DNA of 61,936 bases. Origin: Caldisalinibacter kiritimatiensis (lineage in GTDB: Bacteria; Bacillota; Clostridia; Tissierellales; Caldisalinibacteraceae). The stretch's first letter is position 1. Each line of letters opens with the position of its first letter. The stretch is taken from assembly GCF_000387765.1 (NCBI RefSeq), contig NZ_ARZA01000070.1:1-61936 (forward strand). Reading direction: 5' to 3'. Position numbers and translations under genes: made by a program. Of this stretch, positions 52,923 through 61,936 are shown piece by piece. The notes beneath the pieces were generated by a model. The model was given only the letters and a program-made list of their open reading frames with translations. It did not search any database and was not told the origin of the DNA.

Positions 52923-54587
52923 TTATTTTTCAAGGTAATACACAATAGACTCGTATGGTCTTAATTTAATCTCTTTAAATTCCTCTGGCGAATCGTTATA
53001 ATTTGAAATTAATATCTTACTTTGGTATCCTTCAACGTTTATATCTTCAGGTAATTTGAAAGTAGTTTCCTTTTCATAGAAGTTATTGATAACTAATAAT
53101 TTTTCATTATTATATTCCCTTACATATGCAAATATATCATCATGGTCTTTAAGTATCATTTTGAAATCTCCATAAGCTATAACGTCATATTCTTTTCTAA
53201 GCTCAATTAGCTTTTTATAGTGATAAAAAACTGAATCCTTATCCTGTAGTGCTTTCTCTACATTAATATCTTCATAGTTTTTACCTACTGATAACCATGG
53301 TGTTCCTTCTGTAAAACCAGCATTTTCACTACTATCCCACTGCATTGGAGTACGTGAATTATCACGGGACTTTGCCTGTAATATTTCCATTATTTCTTTT
53401 TCATCTCTACCTTGTTCTTTTAATATATTGTAATAGTTAATTGACTCAACATCTTTATATAAGTCTATTGTATCAAAATATGGATTAGTCATACCAATTT
53501 CTTCACCTTGATAAATATAAGGTGTTCCCCTTAACATGTGAATTGTAGTTCCTAGCAATTTGGCTGACTCATTATGATATTTCTTATCATCACCAAAGCG
53601 TGATACTATACGTGGTTGGTCGTGATTACACCAGAACACTGCACTCCAGCCGTTTCCTTCTTGCATTCCAACTTGCCAATCATTAAATATCTCTTTTAAT
53701 TTCTTAAAATCAAAATCCATTAATGTCCACTTGTCACCATTTTTATAATCAACTTTTAAGTGATGGAAGTTAAATACCATTGATAACTCTTTTTCATCTG
53801 GATTTGAATATTTAATACAGTTTTCTATATTCGTAGATGACATTTCGCCAACTGTAATTATATCGTCATGTTTACCAAAGGTTTCTCTATTTAATTCCTT
53901 CAAATACTTATGAATGCGAGGTCCATCTGTATAAAAACGACGTCCATCCCCTTTATAGTCATCTTCAAATTCATCAGGCTTTGAAATTAAGTTTATAACG
54001 TCAAGTCTAAATCCTTTTACTCCTTTTTCAATCCAGAAGTTTGCAATCTTATAGATTTCTTTTCTAACCTCTTCATTTTCCCAATTTAAGTCTGCTTGAG
54101 TTACATCAAATAAATGTAAATAGTACTGATTAAATTCTTCTACATATTCCCACGCTGAACCTCCAAATTTAGATGCCCAGTTAGTTGGCTCTTTTCCATC
54201 CTTAGGATTCTTAAAAATATAGAAGCTCTTATATTTTTCGTCTCCATTTAAAGCTTTCTTAAACCACTCATGTTCTGTAGATGTATGGTTAAATACCATA
54301 TCTAACATTATACCAATACCACGTTTATCAGCTTCTGATGTTAATTCTTCAAAGTCTTCCATAGTACCAAAACGTGGGTCAATATTATAATAATCAGCAA
54401 CATCATAGCCATTGTCATTTTGAGGTGAAACATAAAAAGGTGTTAACCATATATAGTCTACACCTAAAGTCTTTAAATAATCTAATTTTTCAGTTACTCC
54501 CTTTAAATCACCAAATCCATCATTATTTGAATCATTAAACGACTTAGGATATATCTGATAAACTACACTTTTTTTGAAATCCTTCAT
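52923..54587 (-). CDS. treC: alpha,alpha-phosphotrehalase (GH13)
   Basis: Splits trehalose 6-phosphate into glucose and glucose 6-phosphate. GH13 motifs: MVFNHTSTEH (region I), nucleophile Asp in FRLDVINLISKP (region II), acid Glu in TVGEMSST (region III) and FWCNHDQPR (region IV). Length 554 aa matches the trehalose 6-phosphate hydrolases. Lies between treB and treR, on the minus strand with 36 nt to treR, so treB-treC-treR form one operon. Confidence 0.95.
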   Translation of the reverse strand: MKDFKKSVVYQIYPKSFNDSNNDGFGDLKGVTEKLDYLKTLGVDYIWLTPFYVSPQNDNGYDVADYYNIDPRFGTMEDFEELTSEADKRGIGIMLDMVFNHTSTEHEWFKKALNGDEKYKSFYIFKNPKDGKEPTNWASKFGGSAWEYVEEFNQYYLHLFDVTQADLNWENEEVRKEIYKIANFWIEKGVKGFRLDVINLISKPDEFEDDYKGDGRRFYTDGPRIHKYLKELNRETFGKHDDIITVGEMSSTNIENCIKYSNPDEKELSMVFNFHHLKVDYKNGDKWTLMDFDFKKLKEIFNDWQVGMQEGNGWSAVFWCNHDQPRIVSRFGDDKKYHNESAKLLGTTIHMLRGTPYIYQGEEIGMTNPYFDTIDLYKDVESINYYNILKEQGRDEKEIMEILQAKSRDNSRTPMQWDSSENAGFTEGTPWLSVGKNYEDINVEKALQDKDSVFYHYKKLIELRKEYDVIAYGDFKMILKDHDDIFAYVREYNNEKLLVINNFYEKETTFKLPEDINVEGYQSKILISNYNDSPEEFKEIKLRPYESIVYYLEK

Positions 54588-54679
54588 ATAAACCTACTCC
54601 TTTTTTTCTTTTTATATAAGCAGAAAAGGGGGGAGACAAACTGCTCCCACCTTATATATTCAAACTTTGTCTATTACTT

Positions 54680-56095
54680 TTATTTCTTAGCTGCAATTTT
54701 TCTCTTAGAGAATACAATTGTTAATACAAATGGTACAACTATTGCTACTATCATTGCTAAAGCAAATATAGCAATGAATTGTGGTTTAATAGATAATATA
54801 CCTGGTAGCCCTCCAACTCCTATTGAGTTAGCCATAACATTTGAACCTACAGATATTACAGCTGCAATTGCTGAACCAATCATAGCAGCTAAGAATGGAT
54901 ATACATATTTTAAGTTAATACCGAACATTGCTGGCTCAGTTACTCCAAGATAACAAGATATTGCTGCTGGAATAGAAACTTGTTTTTCTTCTTCGTCTTT
55001 TCTGTTTATATATATCATTGCTAAAACTGCTGAACCTTGGGCAATGTTAGATAACGCAATCATTGGCCAAAGGTTAGTTCCACCTAACTCACTCATTAAC
55101 TGTAAATCTATAGCATTTGTCATGTGATGTAATCCAGTAATTACTAATGGTGCATAAGTAAATCCAAATACTGCTGCAAATAACCATCCTAGTCCTGAAG
55201 TTAAACCTGCATATACTACATTTGAAATTGCAGCTCCTATTTTCCATCCTATTGGTCCTAGTACTACGTGTGCTAATAATACTGTTGGTACTAATGCAAA
55301 GAATGGAACAACAATCATTGAAATATAGCTTGGTGAAATTTTACGTACCCAAATTTCTAAGTTAGCTAAAACGAATCCTGCTAATATAGCTGGAATAACT
55401 TGTGCTTGATATCCTATCATCTTAACTTGAGCAAATCCAAAATCCCAAACTGGTATTTCTTCAGCACCTGCTACCGCATAAGCATTTAATAGCTGTGGAG
55501 ATACTAAAGTAATACCTAATATAATTCCTAGTATTTGAGTAGTACCCATCTTCTTAGATATAGACCATGTAATTCCTACCGGTAGGAAGAAGAATATAGC
55601 CTCACCAATTAACCATAAGAAATGATGAACTCCAGCCCAAAATTGTGAAACTTCTGTTAAAGTTTTAGTACCATCTTCTAATAACTTGATATCCCCAATT
55701 ACGTTACGGAAACCTAGGATTAAACCTCCTACAACGATAGCTGGAATTAATGGTGTAAAGATTTCACCTAAGTGAGAAATTAATCTTTGTAATAAATTCA
55801 TATTTTGTCTTCCAGCTTTTTTAGCTTCGTCTTTACTTACACCATCTACACCTGCTACTGCTACAAAGTCATTGTAAAAAGTTGATACTTCATTTCCTAT
55901 AATTACTTGAAACTGTCCTGCTTGTGTAAAAGTACCCTTTACTGTTTTTATTCCTTCTATCTTTTTAACGTCAGCCTTCTTAGTGTCATTTAATACAAAT
56001 CTCATACGAGTTGCACAATGTGAAACTGCAGCAATGTTTTCTTTTCCACCAATGTATTCTAATAACTGCTTAGCTTCACTAGAAAATTTACCCAT
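54680..56095 (-). CDS. treB: PTS trehalose transporter, IIBC component
   Basis: Imports and phosphorylates trehalose. The IIB domain is at the N-terminus (phosphocysteine in VSHCATRMRFV, about residue 27), followed by the IIC domain with about ten hydrophobic segments (ITGLHHMTNAIDLQLMSELGG and GVTEPAMFGINLKY). No IIA domain. An upstream in-frame ATG would add 19 residues, but the ATG at 56095 has GGAGGTAG 8 nt before it, so it is chosen (471 aa). First gene of the tre operon, controlled by TreR. Confidence 0.95.
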   Translation of the reverse strand: MGKFSSEAKQLLEYIGGKENIAAVSHCATRMRFVLNDTKKADVKKIEGIKTVKGTFTQAGQFQVIIGNEVSTFYNDFVAVAGVDGVSKDEAKKAGRQNMNLLQRLISHLGEIFTPLIPAIVVGGLILGFRNVIGDIKLLEDGTKTLTEVSQFWAGVHHFLWLIGEAIFFFLPVGITWSISKKMGTTQILGIILGITLVSPQLLNAYAVAGAEEIPVWDFGFAQVKMIGYQAQVIPAILAGFVLANLEIWVRKISPSYISMIVVPFFALVPTVLLAHVVLGPIGWKIGAAISNVVYAGLTSGLGWLFAAVFGFTYAPLVITGLHHMTNAIDLQLMSELGGTNLWPMIALSNIAQGSAVLAMIYINRKDEEEKQVSIPAAISCYLGVTEPAMFGINLKYVYPFLAAMIGSAIAAVISVGSNVMANSIGVGGLPGILSIKPQFIAIFALAMIVAIVVPFVLTIVFSKRKIAAKK

Positions 56096-56161
56096 GTTTA
56101 CTACCTCCTTTTTACTGTATGTGTTTTTACATTTCCTCGAAAACATTTTCATTTATCCGTA

Positions 56162-56177
56162 ACTTGTACGTACAAGT
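56162..56177 (-). promoter_or_regulatory. TreR operator 1
   Basis: Perfect 16-bp palindrome ACTTGTACGTACAAGT, 67 nt before the treB start. It resembles the TTGTATATACAA class known for TreR of Bacillus. Confidence 0.8.
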
Positions 56178-56200
56178 ATTGTTTGCAAAAATAATTATAG

Positions 56201-56214
56201 CTTGTCCGTACAAG
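56201..56214 (-). promoter_or_regulatory. TreR operator 2
   Basis: CTTGTCCGTACAAG, a one-mismatch copy of operator 1, centre 38 bp further upstream. The two together flank the likely treB promoter. Confidence 0.78.
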
Positions 56215-56264
56215 TTAGTCAATACGTTTTCCTGTTTAATTTTTGTAACAATTTATATTTTTTT

Positions 56265-56420
56265 GTCGACTTATCAGTTAATAGTTAGTAGCCTTTCAGT
56301 CAGTTCTCAGCTCCTAGCTCTTAGGTTTTGGTAAATACTCTTAGGTCTGTAACATTTCTTCATTTCACTTCTACCAAGGTATTTAACTTAATTATACTAT
56401 ACAGTAAATATACTTTCTTA
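56265..56420 (-). repeat. dispersed heptad element, second fuller copy
   Basis: Read on the minus strand it has the conserved box with TATAAT (56391-56396 on the complement), the 30-nt segment shared with the 43 kb copy (56318-56348), three exact heptads (56304-56324) and further degenerate units (56271-56299). The terminal hairpin is reduced to GTCGAC. It sits between the aminopeptidase terminator and the TreR operators. Confidence 0.68.
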
Positions 56421-56435
56421 TAAAATAAAAAATAA

Positions 56436-56470
56436 GCCCAGATATTCCTATCAATAAAGAATATCTGGGC
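56436..56470 (-). terminator. terminator of the M29 aminopeptidase gene
   Basis: GCCCAGATATTC and its complement with an 11-nt loop, followed on the minus strand by TTATTTTTTATTTT. Confidence 0.9.
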
Positions 56471-56493
56471 CTAGCTCTTTCCTATCTTCTCAA

Positions 56494-57723
56494 TTAATAT
56501 GCAAAGTTTCCATTTTTAAATACAGGTACTTCCTGTCCATCTGCTGTTATACCTATTATTTCTAAGTCTTCAGTACCTATCATGAAATCCACATGTGTAA
56601 GTGAATCATTTACTCCTACTTTTTCTAATTCTTCTTTAGTCATATTTTCACTATTCTGTACACATACTGGGTATGCTTTACCTATTGCAAAATGACAAGA
56701 AGCATTTTCATCAAAAAGAGTATTGTAGAATAATATATTAGTATTTGAAATAGGAGAATCATGAGGAACTAAAGCCACTTCACCAAGATATTTAGAGCCT
56801 TCATCAGTCTCAATAAGTTTCTTTAAAGTGTCATAGCCCTTTTCAGCAGAAAAATCAACAATCTCTCCATCTTTAAATGTAAGCGAGAAGTTATCAATTA
56901 AATTACCGTTATAGTTTAAAGGCTTTGAACTAAATACTGTACCGTTTACACCTGTTTTCTTAGGTAAAGTAAATACCTCTTCCGTAGGCATATTAGCCAT
57001 AAATTCTACTCCTTCAGGGGTAAACTCAGAACCTCCAACCCACAGGTGTTTTTCTGGAAGCTCAACTTTTAAATCTGTTCCTAATGAATTTTTATAGTGA
57101 AGGTATTTAAATTTATTAGAATTTAGGAAATCTAAGCTCTTCTTAAGATTTTCTTTATGCTCCTCCCAAGCTGCAACAGGGTCTTCTTTATCTACTCTTA
57201 CTGCCTTAAATATTGCATCCCATAATTTTTGTACTGCTTCTTCTTCTGATACCTCTGGGAATACTTTTTTAGCCCAAGCCTTTGTAGGTACTGATGCTAC
57301 ACACCATACGTTTTTATTGCTCATAAGACTTTCTCTATATTCTTTTAATGCAACACTACTTACTTTTTGAACTTTCGCTATTCTTTCAGGGTCTACATCC
57401 TTCATAAGCTCTGGGTCAGAAGCAGCAATACTTATAAAAGCAGCTCCTTCCTTCATATAATGCATATAAAATTCTTTTTTCCATTCAGGGAATTCCTCAA
57501 AAACTTCTTCCGGAGCCTGTATGTACCTAATTTTAGATAATAATTCATCTGACCAATCTACTACTACATCCTTTGCTCCTTCCTCATATGCTACCTTAGC
57601 TTTAGTTCTTGTAAAATCAGCACAAGTTATAGGTGACCTTACTACTAAAATTTGTCCCTTTTGAATGTTAACTCCAGTTTTTACTATGAGTCTAGCATAT
57701 TTTTCTAACAAAGCTTTATCCAT
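56494..57723 (-). CDS. M29-family metallo-aminopeptidase
   Basis: Cytosolic dinuclear-metal aminopeptidase, related to AmpS/AmpT. The metal ligands are readable: Glu in MPTEEVFT (about residue 254), Glu and His in LGEVALVPHDS (about 318-327), His in ASCHFAIGKAY (about 345) and His-x-Asp in SLTHVDFMIG (about 375). Length 409 aa is normal. A monocistronic gene with its own terminator. It would release N-terminal residues from peptides in a protein-degrading anaerobe. Confidence 0.93.
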   Translation of the reverse strand: MDKALLEKYARLIVKTGVNIQKGQILVVRSPITCADFTRTKAKVAYEEGAKDVVVDWSDELLSKIRYIQAPEEVFEEFPEWKKEFYMHYMKEGAAFISIAASDPELMKDVDPERIAKVQKVSSVALKEYRESLMSNKNVWCVASVPTKAWAKKVFPEVSEEEAVQKLWDAIFKAVRVDKEDPVAAWEEHKENLKKSLDFLNSNKFKYLHYKNSLGTDLKVELPEKHLWVGGSEFTPEGVEFMANMPTEEVFTLPKKTGVNGTVFSSKPLNYNGNLIDNFSLTFKDGEIVDFSAEKGYDTLKKLIETDEGSKYLGEVALVPHDSPISNTNILFYNTLFDENASCHFAIGKAYPVCVQNSENMTKEELEKVGVNDSLTHVDFMIGTEDLEIIGITADGQEVPVFKNGNFAY

Positions 57724-57848
57724 AAAAAAAACCCCTTTCTATAAAAATTAAACTTAAATACTTATTTTCCAATAATATTGTATCATATTATTATTAATTT
57801 TCACGTTATCGATTGAAATTTTTCTGAAAATTTTAATAGTTCTTTAGA

Positions 57849-59075
57849 TTATATATTAGTTGCCCATGATTTTTCACTGTTTAAAAGCTCATCAACTATT
57901 TTATTTAAGATATCCTTTCTAAAGGCTTTCACAATCAAATCACTTTGTTTAAAAATACTAGGTATTTCTCTATAGTTACTAGTGTTGGTATCAATAAATT
58001 TTTCTAAAATATTATCTTTAAACTCCTCAAGAGTATACACTTTAAATCTTTCTATATCATATCTTTCAGCAGCTATTTCATAAAGTGACACGATAATATC
58101 TTCATAACTACTGTTTTTATCTATATCTAATAATTCTATAAGTCTTGGTATAATATGCTCAAACAACTTCCTCCTATACGGTATCTTTTCATGTATCCCT
58201 AATATTTCTCCTATTTTATTAACTGTAGCTTCACTTAAATTTAGTAGATGCTCTTTAAAATAATCTTTTTCTTGTTCTAAGTTTATATAATATTTTATTC
58301 CTTTAAGACCCTGTAATACCTTTAATGTATCAAAATAACCTAGCTTTATATTTCTTCTAGCTCTGTTACCAGAAAAATCTAATACCCTGCCTAAATCTTC
58401 TATTGGCTTTATATTAATAATATTTAATCCATCTTCATTTACCTTTGGAATTCTGCCCATACTATTTAACCTTACCATAATTAAATCTTTATATCCTTTA
58501 GATATTAATAAATTAGCAGGAAGATTATTATAAAAACCACCATCTAAAAAGAATTTACCATCTAACTTTTCTCGTTTAAACACTGGTAAACTTGAACTTG
58601 CTATCAAATAATTAATCAATTTCCCCTTTGGAATATCTTCAATATATAATTCCATTGGCTTCATATCTGTAAGAGATATTGTAACTATTCCAAAATCTTT
58701 ATTGGATTGCCTAATTATATCCTCATTTATGTTTACCTTTAAAAGCTCTTTTAGTGGACTTATATCTATACCTTTATCACCAATAAAAACTTTAAGATGC
58801 TTGAGTAAATAACGTATATCTTCGGATTTTATATCTAAATTTTTAAACTTATCTACTAACTCATCATCTATTTTTATTACTTTAGAGGGAGTAATTTCAC
58901 TCCATAGCTCATATGCTTTATCAAAGTCATCTTGAATTATCATGGCTCCATTTAATGCTCCTACAGACGTTCCAACTACTCCTTTTATCTCTATTCCTAA
59001 CTCTCTTAATGCTTTCCATACCCCTATTTGATATGCTCCTTTTGCTCCTCCACCTTCTAAAACTAAACCATACAT
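57849..59075 (-). CDS. patatin-like phospholipase family protein
   Basis: Serine-aspartate lipolytic acyl hydrolase fold. The oxyanion-hole glycines are in EGGGAKGAYQIG (about residues 6-17), the nucleophile serine in VGTSVGALNG (about 36) and the aspartate in LDGGFYNNLP (about 175). The first 200 residues are the patatin domain. The rest (about 200) is helical, unassigned, and could mediate membrane or partner binding. ATG at 59075 lies 7 nt after AGGAGG; an ATG two codons earlier is too close. The substrate is unknown. Confidence 0.9.
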   Translation of the reverse strand: MYGLVLEGGGAKGAYQIGVWKALRELGIEIKGVVGTSVGALNGAMIIQDDFDKAYELWSEITPSKVIKIDDELVDKFKNLDIKSEDIRYLLKHLKVFIGDKGIDISPLKELLKVNINEDIIRQSNKDFGIVTISLTDMKPMELYIEDIPKGKLINYLIASSSLPVFKREKLDGKFFLDGGFYNNLPANLLISKGYKDLIMVRLNSMGRIPKVNEDGLNIINIKPIEDLGRVLDFSGNRARRNIKLGYFDTLKVLQGLKGIKYYINLEQEKDYFKEHLLNLSEATVNKIGEILGIHEKIPYRRKLFEHIIPRLIELLDIDKNSSYEDIIVSLYEIAAERYDIERFKVYTLEEFKDNILEKFIDTNTSNYREIPSIFKQSDLIVKAFRKDILNKIVDELLNSEKSWATNI

Positions 59076-59332
59076 ATTCATTCCTCCTAGGGCATAATCT
59101 TAACTACATCGTTCTTAGAGCCCTGTTTATATATTTGCTATTTGTTGATTAATTCCCTCTTTACATATTCCATTATATCTTCAAAGTTTAATAATTAAAA
59201 CCTTATATTGGTAACAATAAAAAGTTTCTAAAAATAAAAAACATATGATATAATAAAAAAAAATATTCACTAATAATAGTTTCTTCTATTATTAATTTTG
59301 TCCTGAGAGGCAAAAATAAGAGGAGGTATAAA

Positions 59333-59644
59333 ATGAAGGGTTATTTAGTATTAGAAGATGGTACTATTTTCAATGGTGAGCTTAATGGTCAAGCACAAAA
59401 TGTTTTAGGGAAATTCCAGTTAAATAGTGATAGTATCACACTTCACTGTTCACTAACTAGTAATTCTAAATTAATAACATGTAATTCTGAACGAAATAAT
59501 GAAGGGTTAACAATTTCTAATCAAGATTTTAAATTTCTAAAGAAAAAACTTCAAGATAACAATAAAATTCAAGGCAAGATTGTAACTGATTCACTACCTA
59601 TTGAGTACCATGTTTATGATTTGAAAACTTATATACCTGTGTAA
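59333..59644 (+). CDS. small protein with CarA-like N-terminus
   Basis: A 103-aa protein of unknown function. Only the first 20 or so residues (MKGYLVLEDGTIFNGEL) resemble the start of carbamoyl-phosphate synthase small subunit CarA; after that there is no similarity I can see, and the catalytic domain is absent. The remaining text is polar and neutral with a lysine-rich stretch (FKFLKKKLQDNNKIQGK). It has AGGAGG and a terminator of its own, so it looks like a real gene. Whether it comes from CarA by truncation or only resembles it is not clear. Confidence 0.65.
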   Translation: MKGYLVLEDGTIFNGELNGQAQNVLGKFQLNSDSITLHCSLTSNSKLITCNSERNNEGLTISNQDFKFLKKKLQDNNKIQGKIVTDSLPIEYHVYDLKTYIPV

Positions 59645-59645
59645 C

Positions 59646-59672
59646 AAAAGCAGCCAAGTAATGGCTGCTTTT
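59646..59672 (+). terminator. terminator of the small CarA-like gene
   Basis: AAAAGCAGCCA paired with TGGCTGCTTTT, 2 nt past the stop. Confidence 0.85.
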
Positions 59673-59711
59673 CTGTTACTTTAAAAATAAGTATATCATA
59701 TGTATAATAAA

Positions 59712-59745
59712 AAAACTTGAGAAACATCAAAGTCCCTCAAGTTTT
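59712..59745 (-). terminator. terminator of the serpin remnant
   Basis: AAAACTTGAG paired with CTCAAGTTTT and followed on the minus strand by a T run, 11 nt past the serpin frame's stop. Confidence 0.8.
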
Positions 59746-59755
59746 AAATCGTTAC

Positions 59756-60497
59756 CTACTCCACATCACAATATTTCCCCATAAACAATATTGTCCCTGT
59801 TTTATCATCTGCAATTATAAACATAAATGGTCTATTGGCAATGAAATTTATTGGCTCTGGCATAGCACATTCTTTGATTTCCACTACTGTTACTCCTGCT
59901 GCCTCACTTCCCTCTTCATTAACCTCAATCACTGCTTTATGAAGCACTCTGTTAATAAAAATACCTTCACGTATCCCTGAAAAATCTGCGTTCATACTAA
60001 AGGCTTCTCCCATTCCTAATGCAGTTAAGCTATCATTTAAATTTTTGATACCATATTCCATTTTAAATTTAGGTATTTGTAATATTACATCCTTTGTTTC
60101 TGTAACATTTTCTCTTATTTCATTCCATTTATCTAAATTCATGTTTTCAATAAACTGATTTATTGAAATATCCTCCTTTGGAAGTATACAATACATTGCT
60201 ATATCCCCATTACCATAAGGAAGTCTTACAGCTTTATAATCATCTCCTTGGGCATACTCCACATCGCCATCTTTTAACATCATCATTATATTCTTTGTGT
60301 TGCCCTTTGGTAGCATAATTTATCCACTTGTTAATCTTATTTACTGACTCATCTTTAGAAAAATTCAGTTCTGTAACTTAGGCATCGAATACATTCCTGT
60401 TAATATCTTAAGAATCCTCTTTAATTGATTTTCTTGCTACTTCATATGTCATAGAAAGAACTGTTGATGTGCTAAGTAGAGAAATAAAAAAGCCAAT
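59756..60497 (-). pseudogene. serpin, decayed (frameshift, stops and deletions)
   Basis: Serine protease inhibitor family. The 3' frame (59756-60316) keeps the C-terminal half: AVRLPYGNGDIAMYCILPKED, the hinge EVNEEGSEAAGVTVV and the end NRPFMFIIADDKTGTILFMG. Upstream, in other frames, earlier serpin text survives. SKDESVNKINKWINYATKG (near 60318) is preceded by NVFDA, stop, VTELNF. Further up is FFISLLSTSTVLSMTYEVAR (about 60440-60490), the helix-B motif of serpins. About half of the expected 400 residues is missing, with at least one frameshift and two in-frame stops. Two copies of ACCAAAGGG-like text suggest a deletion at a short repeat. Confidence 0.88.
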
Positions 60498-60552
60498 TCA
60501 GTATTCTTACCTCATTTTATGATGTTATATATAGTCAAAGTAAAAGAAGCTT

Positions 60553-60589
60553 AAAAATAAGTCAAGGGATAATCCCTTGACTTATTTTT
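60553..60589 (-). terminator. terminator of the DUF11 protein gene
   Basis: Perfect 37-bp palindrome (AAAAATAAGTCAAGGGAT and complement) that includes the stop codon of the upstream gene and ends in a T run. Confidence 0.9.
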
Positions 60590-61910
60590 ACTCATACTGT
60601 TCAGGATAAAAATCTGGGAATGAAGCATAATCAAATTCCTTACAAATATCTCTAGGTGTAAATTCTTCACAAAGAGGTGGGTCAACACAAAATCCAAAGC
60701 TTGGTATTAAAAGCTGAACCTTACCAACAACTTTTATAATTATAAAAACTCCAGCTGCAAAAGTTAATATATCATTCTGAACCTGTTCTTCTAAAACTTT
60801 TGAAGCTGTTTCAACAACAATTCTAAAATCAAATTCATCTCGTGAGTCTGGTATAAACAGTACAATATCTTTACTTATATCAGGTAATACTCCTTCAATC
60901 TTTTCCCCATTTGTTAATATCACCTCATAAGGAATTGTTAATACAAACTGTACTCTCTTAAAATTAGGCTTATTGAGTATATCAGTAATAACTAAAGTAT
61001 TTTCTACAATAACCCCCTGTTTAAATTTGATATCTTGCAATTGGTTATTTCCTAGATTAACCTCTACATCTGTAAAACATTCTCTTTGCTGACAATGTGC
61101 ATATACTTTATCTGTTATTATGCACTCTGATTTAAAAGGCTCTATAGGAGATAATACATTAATAGTAGCACCTGATTCTATTCCAGTTTCTACAAATTGA
61201 TTGGTTACAGGGTCAAAGCCTACTGCAAAAGTTCTATTTAATGGTTGCTGGTCACAAGGTGCTGTAAATGCACCAACTACCTTGAATATACCTGTTACTG
61301 TTTCTCCAAGAGCTAAATCTCCTATATCCCATGTTATTTGATCAGAACTAAAGCTTACACTTCCTTTTGATAGTGATACTTCAACTATTTCTGTAATAAT
61401 GTTAAGTAGAATAAGGTCTGTTGCAATTACATCCTGTATTATACCTGTTCCAGCGTTTGAAATCTCAACAGTAAATTCCCATGTACTGAACTCATTAACA
61501 GGAATGGTTGTAGGTCCATCAATTAAAGTTTTATTGTTGGTCAATATAGGCTCTGCAAATTCCTGTTGTACAGTAATCCCTTGTCCTGTAGCTGGTCCAT
61601 CAGTTAAAGGTCCTCCTTTACTATTGCCTTGAACATTTGCTTCATCTAAAACCTTATTACCTATGGTACTAAAAGAACCTGTTATTTCTGCTTGAAGAAC
61701 TGCAACATTACTTACCCCTTGAGCTAAATCTCCTATATCCCATGTAATAGTATTTGCAGTTATTGATACACTTCCTTGACATATATCTAATACTGTAATA
61801 CTGTCAATGTTGTCTAATAATATTGTATCTGTCATAATTGTGTTGTTAATTGGACTTCCCCCATCATTTTCTATCCTTATTAGCTCGTTGCAGAACTCTA
61901 CAACTCGCAT
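60588..61910 (-). CDS. DUF11-repeat surface or spore-associated protein, 5' end uncertain
   Basis: A 440-aa reading frame. It has one complete DUF11-like beta-sandwich repeat (FSTWEFTVEISNAGTGIIQD to DIGDLALGETVTGIF, about residues 145-215) and before it a repeat lacking its own start (IENDGGSPINNTIMTD to WDIGDLAQG). The C-terminal 200 residues hold cysteine-rich text (CIITDKVYAHCQQRECF, FGFCVDPPLCEEF) typical of clostridial hypothetical proteins, possibly spore coat or surface. There is no ribosome-binding site before the ATG at 61910, and a stop lies four codons upstream. The true start is therefore likely beyond the window, with a frameshift or truncation here. Confidence 0.7.
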   Translation of the reverse strand: MRVVEFCNELIRIENDGGSPINNTIMTDTILLDNIDSITVLDICQGSVSITANTITWDIGDLAQGVSNVAVLQAEITGSFSTIGNKVLDEANVQGNSKGGPLTDGPATGQGITVQQEFAEPILTNNKTLIDGPTTIPVNEFSTWEFTVEISNAGTGIIQDVIATDLILLNIITEIVEVSLSKGSVSFSSDQITWDIGDLALGETVTGIFKVVGAFTAPCDQQPLNRTFAVGFDPVTNQFVETGIESGATINVLSPIEPFKSECIITDKVYAHCQQRECFTDVEVNLGNNQLQDIKFKQGVIVENTLVITDILNKPNFKRVQFVLTIPYEVILTNGEKIEGVLPDISKDIVLFIPDSRDEFDFRIVVETASKVLEEQVQNDILTFAAGVFIIIKVVGKVQLLIPSFGFCVDPPLCEEFTPRDICKEFDYASFPDFYPEQYE

Positions 61911-61936
61911 AAATACTGCATTTTATTTATTTAAAT

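Overview
The window is AT-rich DNA from an anaerobic, probably spore-forming Firmicute of the class Clostridia, perhaps Tissierellales-like. The evidence is the low-GC codon use, strong AGGAGG ribosome-binding sites, a Leu T-box leader, a spore photoproduct lyase, a two-subunit iron-sulfur serine dehydratase, a yedE/yedF/DUF3343 selenium-metabolism cluster and ClpE-type chaperone genes. Species cannot be named from the sequence alone. No rRNA, tRNA, CRISPR array or phage genes were seen.

Layout. 1-10 kb is housekeeping on the minus strand: rlmD, an SDR threonine dehydrogenase, ygiQ, leuS behind a T-box with a CUC specifier, a PPC/DUF296 protein, a MATE exporter and a frameshifted GNAT gene. 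10-19 kb carries an EAL-CBS-GGDEF c-di-GMP protein, the tldD/tldE protease pair, the selenium cluster, a large glutamine synthetase and a TM1266-like ACT protein. 19-28 kb has the glycine betaine ABC operon, divergent serine dehydratase genes, two radical-SAM genes (a YhcC type and splB), an SDR enzyme, and a nucleosidase-like gene overlapping splB. 28-28.8 kb is a group II intron whose reverse-transcriptase gene is internally deleted.

28.8-41 kb is a sugar-catabolic island: LacI regulator, GH35 hydrolase, ABC importer (lipoprotein plus two permeases), an unusual membrane-anchored helical protein and a GH94 phosphorylase on one strand, with a divergent GH3 beta-glucosidase. Two identical LacI-type operators lie between the two arms. 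All three carbohydrate enzymes lack signal peptides, so imported oligosaccharides would be split in the cytoplasm. 41-46 kb has a chemoreceptor, a small membrane protein and clpE. 46-56 kb has ilvE, deoD, a GntR/GH4/PTS alpha-glucoside unit and a treR-treC-treB trehalose unit, each with recognisable operators. 56-62 kb has an M29 aminopeptidase, a patatin-like phospholipase, a small protein with a CarA-like N-terminus, a decayed serpin and a DUF11-repeat protein cut or damaged at the window edge.

The most unusual non-genic signal is a dispersed intergenic element. It has a conserved promoter-like box, a 7-bp-period array (CTRAGAR on the minus strand) and a short hairpin with one compensatory base pair between copies. 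Fuller copies lie at 43.05-43.26 and 56.27-56.42 kb, and partial pieces at 1.6, 7.3 and 27.9 kb. It could be a small-RNA family or a non-autonomous repeat. Other points to check are a possible ATT start for rlmD, a terminator-shaped hairpin in the opuA leader, and single-base frameshifts in the GNAT gene and the sugar-binding lipoprotein.
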